From: Cytophagia bacterium | GTDB taxonomy: Bacteria > Bacteroidota > Bacteroidia > Cytophagales > Cyclobacteriaceae | Reading direction: 5' to 3' | DNA length: 11,612 nt | Assembly: GCA_013373005.1 (NCBI GenBank) | Contig: JABXIP010000202.1 | Location: 1-11,612 of the forward strand | Shown: positions 6,464 through 11,612 of the stretch, in pieces | How positions within the stretch are numbered: position 1 is the stretch's first letter | Layout of the letters: the number at the start of each line of letters is the position of its first letter | Translations under genes and position numbers: made by a program | Notes under the pieces: generated by a model | Seen by the model: only the letters and a program-made list of their open reading frames with translations | What the model was told of the DNA's origin: nothing | Databases searched by the model: none

Positions 6464-9400
6464 TCAGTTGATGAGTGCGAAAATGCCTTCCCTTTCAACA
6501 CTCAAACCATTGAAGCTTAGGCCAATTATTTTGTATACATAGTTTCCGTTTTCGGCTTTTCGGCCCTTAATGGTACCGTCCCAGCCTTTAGTTTCAATAT
6601 CTTCTGAGTTGAATATCACCTCTCCCCAGGTGTTATAAATAATGAGCTGAGCTTTGACAAGACCAAGCATTCTTGGCCTGAAGAAGTCATTATTACCATC
6701 TCCATTTGGCGTGAATGCATTAGGAATTATTATTCGGTAGCCTTCTGTTATTTCGAGCACCTTTATCTTCTCTGTCTGGCAACCTGTTCTGTCAGTGACT
6801 ATCTGGCGTACAGTATAAGTTCCAGGCGCATCGTAGGTATGAATTGGGTCTATTTCATTAGAGTCGAAGCCATCTCCGAAATCCCAATGCCAATCGATTA
6901 CTTCACCCTCGGAAAGGTCGAAGAAACTCACCGGATCATTGGCGGCTAAATCTCCCGTTCGGTCTATGGACTCTGCATTGTATTCGAAATCGGCCAGCCC
7001 TAGCTCAGGTACATCGATATCGATTGAGTTTTGTTGGTAGCAGCCTCGGTCGTCAAACACCTCAATGGTCAATCGGCCAGGCTCTGTTAATAGTACCTCA
7101 CTATCAACGCTATTGCCGCGAGACCATTGGTACTGATAATTTCCTACACCACCCTTCACATTGGCCTTCACTAACAGACCAGCAATTCGGTTGTCGCAGT
7201 CTATGTAAGGTTCTGTGCTCAAACCAATTTGCAATGGTTCTGGCTGTAGTACGGTGTAAGTTCCCTGAACCTCACAATTGAACCTGTCTCTCACAGTCAC
7301 CACATAAGTTCCGGGAAGCACATCTACAATCTCCGAGGTAGTTTCTCCATTCGACCAGCGGTAGGTATACGGCTCAGAGCCTCCACTCACAATTACATTG
7401 ACTCTACCGCTGCGTGGGTCATTGCATCGTGTGGCGTCTTCAATGTAAGCATCAAGGGTGAGGTCTAGAGGCTCTACCACATTGAAGGTCTGCTGAATAG
7501 TACAACCCTTATCATCTGTCACCAGTACATTGTATTCTCCCGGTCCTAAGCCGGTTATGGTTTCGGTTGAAGCTCCTGTACTCCATCTGATAGAGACTGG
7601 ACCAACTCCACCTTCTATATTGAGAGAAATGGAGCCATCATTGGCACCAATACAACTTATTTCCTGCATTTGAGGAGCTACCCTAAACAAGGCAGGTTCA
7701 GCTAAGAAGTAATTGCCTTGAACCTGACAACCATTAGCATCAGTAATCAATACTGAATAGTCTCCAGATGAAATGCCTAAAATGTTTTTGGTTGTTGCTC
7801 CGGAAGACCACTGATAAGAATAAGGTTCAACTCCACCCTTAATGCTAAGTTCAATAGAACCATTTCTATCGTCATAGCACTGACTTTCATTGACAAAAAC
7901 ATTGTCAATAGTCAGTTCCTCAGGTTCTTTGATGCTAAATATTCTCTCTTCAACGCAACCATTCTCATCCTTCACCCTAACGGTATAATCACCAACACCC
8001 AGGTTATCGATAGACGAAGTGGTTTCTCCAGTACTCCAAACAAACTGATATAGCCCTGTACCCCCTTCAACATCGATTACTATTCTACCATCATTATCGC
8101 CCATGCAACTCAGGTTAAGTTTTCCTTGGGCCGCGATGGTGATAGGCTTGGTAGGTTGATTGATGGTAGCTTGTGCTTGGACAACACAGCCGTTGGCATC
8201 GGTTACGGTAACCGTATAGTTCCCAGCAGTTAGGCTTGAAATGCTATTGGTTCTGGCTCCATTGCTCCACAAGTAAGTGTAAGGCGCAACTCCTCCTTGT
8301 GGGTTGGCCTTGATGAAACCGGAATTATCTCCATAGCACATCAAATCGCTGTAATCTGAAAGCTGAACGGAAAGCACTTCAGCAGGCTCAGAGATTACCA
8401 CTGTAATTGAAGTACCACAGCTATTAGAGTCTGTAATGGTAGCTGAATAAACTCCAGCCACAACATCATAAAGGTCAGAGCTGGTTTCTCCATTATTCCA
8501 AAGAATATCATAGACACCACTGCCCCCTGTAATGTCCAGATAAATTTGTCCGGTAGACTCTCCTTTACAAAGCACATCGAATTTCTGAATGTCTACATTC
8601 AAGTCTTTGGAGTCGCCCACTTCAACGCTTCGGGTAATGGAACAGCCATTGGCATCAGTAAGCGTCAGGTTATATGTTCCGCCAGCAATATTCACTAAGT
8701 CCTTGCTAGTGCTTCCCGTAGACCATACATAGCTAAAAGGGGCTGTTCCTCCACTTGGTGTAACAGTTACTGCCCCATCAGTATCTCCTAAACAGGAGGA
8801 ATTAGTTACTTCGAAGCTCAGATCTAACGCATCAGGCTCGCCTACGGTGTAGTTTTCTACAATCGTACAGCCATTACCATCTGTAATGGTTACAGAGTAA
8901 TTGCCGGCAAATACATTCTTCAAATCTCTCTGGTTGGAACCATTGGACCATAAGTAGTTGTAAGGGCCCGTGCCTCCTGACACCACCAGAAGAATTTCTC
9001 CGGTTGGATATCCATTGCAGTAAGCGTCTTTAATTTTTGAGGTTGCGGCCAGCGGTGCAGTAGGTGCATCTACCAATATTTGAGTCACTTGCTGGCAGCC
9101 ATTGGCATCAGTTACTGTTACTTCATAGGTGCCACCGGCTAGATTGGCTAAGTCTTTGGTCGAAGCTCCATTGTTCCACGAATAGGTGTATGGTAAAGTT
9201 CCTCCAGAAACTGTCAGGTTGATAGATCCATCATCTGCACCAAAGCAAGAAACTTCTTCAGCCAGATAATTGATGGTCAGAGGAAGTGGCTCATTCAAAG
9301 TCCAGTTGGCCCCGGCAACACAACCATTCGCATCTGTTACTGTTAAAACATAAGTACCGGGGCTCAAGCCTGAAAGATCTTCATTGGTGTCTCCATTATT

Positions 9401-11612
9401 CCATGCATAAGTATATGGCGCAGTTCCACCAGTAACAGTGATATCCAATTCACCATCATCGGCACCATTACACGAAATTGCCGAAACCACACCGCCAACC
9501 GATAGCACCTCTGGGCCAGAAACCGTATAGGTCTCTGTAACAGAACATCCGTTCTTGTCTGTAACAGTTACCTGATATGCACCTCTTTCCAGACCCAGAA
9601 TGTCCTGGCTCGAAGAGCCATTGTTCCAACTGTAAGTATAGGGAGCTGTTCCTCCCGCTACGGTCAAATCAATTCCTCCTTGATTATCACCAAAACACTG
9701 TTCATCGGTTATTACGGTGCTGAGAGAAAGTGCCGCTGCGGGTTCATCTACCACAAAGGTTTGAGTCAATGAACAGCCATTACCATCGGTAACCGTAAGG
9801 TCGTAGCTGCCTCCGGCAAGGGCCGAAATATTTTTAGTACTTGCTCCATTGCTCCATGAATAAGCATACGGAAGAGTACCGCCCAAAACAGTAATGGCAA
9901 TAGCTCCGTTTCCGGCTCCAAAACAATCGACATCGGTAATAGAGGAAGCAAATGATAAAGCCGTTGGCTGCGTTACCATATAGTTTCTAGCAATGCTACA
10001 TCCATTAGCATCGGTGATGACAACAGAATAATTACCGGGAGCCAGATTAGTGAGGTCTTCGGAGGTTTCGCCATTACTCCACGCGAAATTATATGGCAAA
10101 GTTCCTCCGCTGACCTCAACATCTATAGATCCATTATCTGCACCATTGCAGGTGATATTTGTTACAGTTCCTGTAGAAACCAATGCAGTTGGACCGGAAA
10201 CAGTAAAGTCTGTTAGTACCGAACAGCCATTGGCGTCTGTCACTTCTACCTGATAGGTTCCTTGACCCAAGCCGCTTACGTCTTTGGCACTAGATCCATA
10301 ATCCCACGCATAAGTATAAGGACCGGTGCCTCCCGAAACGGTGAGCGCAATAGCTCCTTGAGTATCTCCAAAACACTGCTCGTCTGTTACAACCCCTGAA
10401 ACGGAAAGCGCTGCAACCGGCTCATTAACAGTGTAATTCGAAGTAGTTATACAACCATTGCTGTCAGTAATGGTTACAGAATAATTCCCACCAGAAAGAC
10501 CTGAAATGTCCTGAGTAGTTGCACCGTTGGACCAAGCATAGGAATATGGAGCAATACCTCCGCTCACTGTTATGTCAATCGCACCATTGTTCGCACCAAA
10601 ACAGTCCACGTCTGTAATAGTCTGACCGACAAAAATCGTCAAAGGTTGAGTAATAGTCCAGCTGCCAGATCTGGTACAGCCGCTGGCATCGGTAACGGTA
10701 AGTGAATAAGTTCCAGGAGACAAATTTGATAGGTCTTCTGTTGTCTGAGCCGTATTCCATAAGTAGGTGTAAGGTCCTGTGCCACCACTAACCGTTACAT
10801 CAAGGGCACCATTGGCTGCCCCATTACAATCTACCTGAGTGGCAGCTGCCGACAGCTGAAGTTGGGTTGGCCCACCAACAGTAAAGTTTGTCGTTACGGA
10901 ACAGCCATTATTATCAGTAACGGTTACTTGATAGGCCCCTTGGCCAATACCGGAAACGTCTTGAGTAGTTGGACCATGATTCCAAGTATAGGTATATGGT
11001 GCCGAACCCCCAGAAACTGTTAGATCAACGGCACCCTGAGAATCACCAAGACAGTTTTCATCCGTTACTGTTCCGGAAACTGAAAGAGCTGAAGCAGGTT
11101 CAGAGACGGTATAATTCCTATTAGTTACACAACCATTTCCATCAGTAATTGTAACAGAGTAGTTTCCTCCTGACAGATTGTAAATGTCTTGCGTAGTTTC
11201 AGCATTCGACCATACATAGGTATATGGAGCAACACCTCCGGATACAGATAAATCTATATATCCATCCCCATCTCCAAAACAGCTAACATCCTGAATATTG
11301 TCTGCCACATTAAGCGCCAGCGGCTCGGTGATGGTAAAGCTTCTCACTAAGCTACAGCCCGATGCATCTGAGACGGTTACCTGATAGTTCCCCGCAGTAA
11401 TATTGATTAAGTCTTCCGTACTGGCTCCATTGCTCCAGGTGAAGGTATAAGGCAAAGTTCCTCCGGAAACAGTCATATCAATGGCTCCAGTAGCCTCTCC
11501 ATTACAAAGAATATTGGTTTGAGTGCCCGAAGCTAGCATGGCTGTGGGCATGGCAATGGTATAGTCCTCTTGAATGAAACAGCCATTGGCATCGGTAATG
11601 GTTACCTGATAG
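6464..11612 (-). CDS. Giant SprB-like repeat adhesin with PKD and type B T9SS sorting domain (N-terminus outside window)
   Basis: The frame is open from the right edge to TGA at 6464-6466, giving about 1715 visible residues. The ATG at 11551 is internal: the 20 codons before it continue a module (YQVTITDANGCF and on), so the true start is beyond 11612. The visible part holds one partial and 20 full SprB-type modules of 75-77 residues, then a PKD domain with WHWDFGDG, then the CHU_C domain (PNAFTPNGDGNNDFF, YNTWGEVIF, GWDGT, GNYVYKI). SprB of F. johnsoniae is a mobile surface adhesin driven by the gliding motor; this protein shares its architecture, but orthology cannot be claimed without the N-terminus. 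Cysteines occur at module positions 1 and 51 in every module except R20, where the second is at 53; the only other is one in the PKD domain. The PorP/SprF gene follows by 7 bases. Function: likely T9SS-exported, surface-anchored adhesin or gliding filament. It could instead act in biofilm or polymer binding. Confidence 0.96.
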   Translation of the reverse strand, partial: YQVTITDANGCFIQEDYTIAMPTAMLASGTQTNILCNGEATGAIDMTVSGGTLPYTFTWSNGASTEDLINITAGNYQVTVSDASGCSLVRSFTITEPLALNVADNIQDVSCFGDGDGYIDLSVSGGVAPYTYVWSNAETTQDIYNLSGGNYSVTITDGNGCVTNRNYTVSEPASALSVSGTVTDENCLGDSQGAVDLTVSGGSAPYTYTWNHGPTTQDVSGIGQGAYQVTVTDNNGCSVTTNFTVGGPTQLQLSAAATQVDCNGAANGALDVTVSGGTGPYTYLWNTAQTTEDLSNLSPGTYSLTVTDASGCTRSGSWTITQPLTIFVGQTITDVDCFGANNGAIDITVSGGIAPYSYAWSNGATTQDISGLSGGNYSVTITDSNGCITTSNYTVNEPVAALSVSGVVTDEQCFGDTQGAIALTVSGGTGPYTYAWDYGSSAKDVSGLGQGTYQVEVTDANGCSVLTDFTVSGPTALVSTGTVTNITCNGADNGSIDVEVSGGTLPYNFAWSNGETSEDLTNLAPGNYSVVITDANGCSIARNYMVTQPTALSFASSITDVDCFGAGNGAIAITVLGGTLPYAYSWSNGASTKNISALAGGSYDLTVTDGNGCSLTQTFVVDEPAAALSLSTVITDEQCFGDNQGGIDLTVAGGTAPYTYSWNNGSSSQDILGLERGAYQVTVTDKNGCSVTETYTVSGPEVLSVGGVVSAISCNGADDGELDITVTGGTAPYTYAWNNGDTNEDLSGLSPGTYVLTVTDANGCVAGANWTLNEPLPLTINYLAEEVSCFGADDGSINLTVSGGTLPYTYSWNNGASTKDLANLAGGTYEVTVTDANGCQQVTQILVDAPTAPLAATSKIKDAYCNGYPTGEILLVVSGGTGPYNYLWSNGSNQRDLKNVFAGNYSVTITDGNGCTIVENYTVGEPDALDLSFEVTNSSCLGDTDGAVTVTPSGGTAPFSYVWSTGSTSKDLVNIAGGTYNLTLTDANGCSITRSVEVGDSKDLNVDIQKFDVLCKGESTGQIYLDITGGSGVYDILWNNGETSSDLYDVVAGVYSATITDSNSCGTSITVVISEPAEVLSVQLSDYSDLMCYGDNSGFIKANPQGGVAPYTYLWSNGARTNSISSLTAGNYTVTVTDANGCVVQAQATINQPTKPITIAAQGKLNLSCMGDNDGRIVIDVEGGTGLYQFVWSTGETTSSIDNLGVGDYTVRVKDENGCVEERIFSIKEPEELTIDNVFVNESQCYDDRNGSIELSIKGGVEPYSYQWSSGATTKNILGISSGDYSVLITDANGCQVQGNYFLAEPALFRVAPQMQEISCIGANDGSISLNIEGGVGPVSIRWSTGASTETITGLGPGEYNVLVTDDKGCTIQQTFNVVEPLDLTLDAYIEDATRCNDPRSGRVNVIVSGGSEPYTYRWSNGETTSEIVDVLPGTYVVTVRDRFNCEVQGTYTVLQPEPLQIGLSTEPYIDCDNRIAGLLVKANVKGGVGNYQYQWSRGNSVDSEVLLTEPGRLTIEVFDDRGCYQQNSIDIDVPELGLADFEYNAESIDRTGDLAANDPVSFFDLSEGEVIDWHWDFGDGFDSNEIDPIHTYDAPGTYTVRQIVTDRTGCQTEKIKVLEITEGYRIIIPNAFTPNGDGNNDFFRPRMLGLVKAQLIIYNTWGEVIFNSEDIETKGWDGTIKGRKAENGNYVYKIIGLSFNGLSVEREGIFALIN
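6467..6736 (-). other. Type B (CHU_C) T9SS C-terminal sorting domain
   Basis: These are the last 90 residues of the repeat protein, the 'gliding motility-associated C-terminal domain'. Landmarks in order are IIIPNAFTPNGDGNNDFF, LIIYNTWGEVIF, KGWDGTIKGR, ENGNYVYKIIG and a final EGIFALIN. In Bacteroidota this domain directs export through the type IX system and, unlike the type A domain, generally needs a PorP/SprF-like partner. That partner is the next gene. Confidence 0.95.
6740..6991 (-). other. PKD domain between the repeat array and the sorting domain
   Basis: The roughly 84 residues just before the sorting domain contain the PKD signature WHWDFGDG, followed by IHTYDAPGTYTVRQIVTD. PKD domains are Ig-like spacers or protein/glycan-binding modules found in surface proteins. 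One cysteine (RTGC) lies near its end. It separates the SprB-type modules from the sorting domain. Confidence 0.92.
6992..11506 (-). repeat. Array of 20 SprB-type modules
   Basis: Twenty tandem modules, called R1 to R20 from the N-terminal side, start at the cysteine in 11506, 11281, 11053, 10828, 10603, 10375, 10150, 9925, 9697, 9472, 9247, 9019, 8794, 8569, 8338, 8107, 7879, 7654, 7426 and 7198. A partial module lies between 11507 and the window edge. The consensus is C-x-G, then G-x-I-x-L-x-V-S-G-G, P-Y-x-Y-x-W-S-N-G, T-x-D-L, a G-x-Y-x-V turn, T-D-x-N-G-C and a closing E-P. R20 is the most divergent, with one extra residue before its GG and a different spacing to its second cysteine. Each module is expected to fold as a small beta sandwich. 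Confidence 0.95.
8795..11506 (-). repeat. Higher-order repeat: four copies of a three-module A-B-C block
   Basis: R1-R12 have lengths 75-76-75 repeated four times, so the block is 226 residues (678 bases). A modules (R1, R4, R7, R10) begin CNG and carry EDL after the WSNG region. B modules (R2, R5, R8, R11) begin CFG, carry GG before the conserved Tyr and have one extra residue in the linker. C modules (R3, R6, R9) begin C-[LF]-GD-x-QG, carry GQG or ERG, and end in a GP linker. By hand count R2 and R5 share 54 of 76 residues and R3 and R6 share 45 of 75, against about 36 for neighbours R2 and R3. R12 keeps the C-slot length but has lost C-type sequence. The blocks are at 10829-11506, 10151-10828, 9473-10150 and 8795-9472. 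Confidence 0.85.

Noticed and set aside
5428..6501. Longer N-terminus for the PorP/SprF protein
   Set aside because: The extra 15 residues are polar, precede a good signal peptide, and would overlap the end of the upstream gene by 38 bases. The ATG at 6456 fits better.
7199..11506. CRISPR array or microsatellite-like DNA repeat
   Set aside because: The periodicity is 225-231 bases, in frame, and diverged at DNA level. It reflects protein modules, not short identical repeats with spacers.
6464..11551. ATG at 11551 as the real start of the repeat protein
   Set aside because: The codons upstream, to the window edge, continue the same repeat module without a stop, and no signal peptide follows this ATG.

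Overview
The window reads as chromosomal DNA from a free-living, probably gliding or surface-associated member of the Bacteroidota (Cytophagales- or Flavobacteriales-like; the sequence does not place it further). The pointers are a giant SprB-type repeat protein with a 'gliding motility-associated' C-terminal domain, a PorP/SprF partner, a TlpA-like lipoprotein with a long N-terminal extension, and an A/T-rich intergenic style without clear Shine-Dalgarno sites.

Layout. On the + strand, positions 1-1464 hold the C-terminal part of a TonB-dependent outer-membrane receptor whose N-terminus lies left of the window. A 156-base convergent gap follows, with three palindromes, one of them a near-perfect 34-base REP-like palindrome. 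All other genes are on the - strand. In transcription order (right to left) they are: a 5'-truncated SprB-like repeat protein (6464 to beyond 11612), a PorP/SprF family outer-membrane protein 7 bases downstream (start 6456), a TlpA-like thioredoxin lipoprotein (3852-5360), a single-domain L-asparaginase-like protein 24 bases downstream (3339-3827, GTG start), and a subtilisin-family (S8) serine protease (1621-3231).

How they work together. The repeat protein ends in the CHU_C/type B sorting domain used for export by the type IX secretion system (T9SS). PorP/SprF proteins are the usual dedicated partners of such cargo, so these two genes form a secretion and attachment pair. The visible repeat protein has 20 complete modules plus a partial one at the edge, then a PKD domain and the sorting domain. 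The twelve N-terminal-side modules are arranged as four copies of a three-module block (A-B-C) of exactly 226 residues (678 bases). The modules nearest the C-terminus have lost this pattern. Every module carries two cysteines at fixed positions, 50 residues apart. The thioredoxin lipoprotein, asparaginase and protease downstream look like envelope or housekeeping functions, and their link to the secretion pair is only by position.

No known mobile element, CRISPR array, RNA gene or clear novel multi-gene system was seen. The most unusual features are the higher-order repeat structure of the adhesin and the long inverted repeats in two intercistronic gaps, one overlapping a stop codon and one ending two bases before a start codon.
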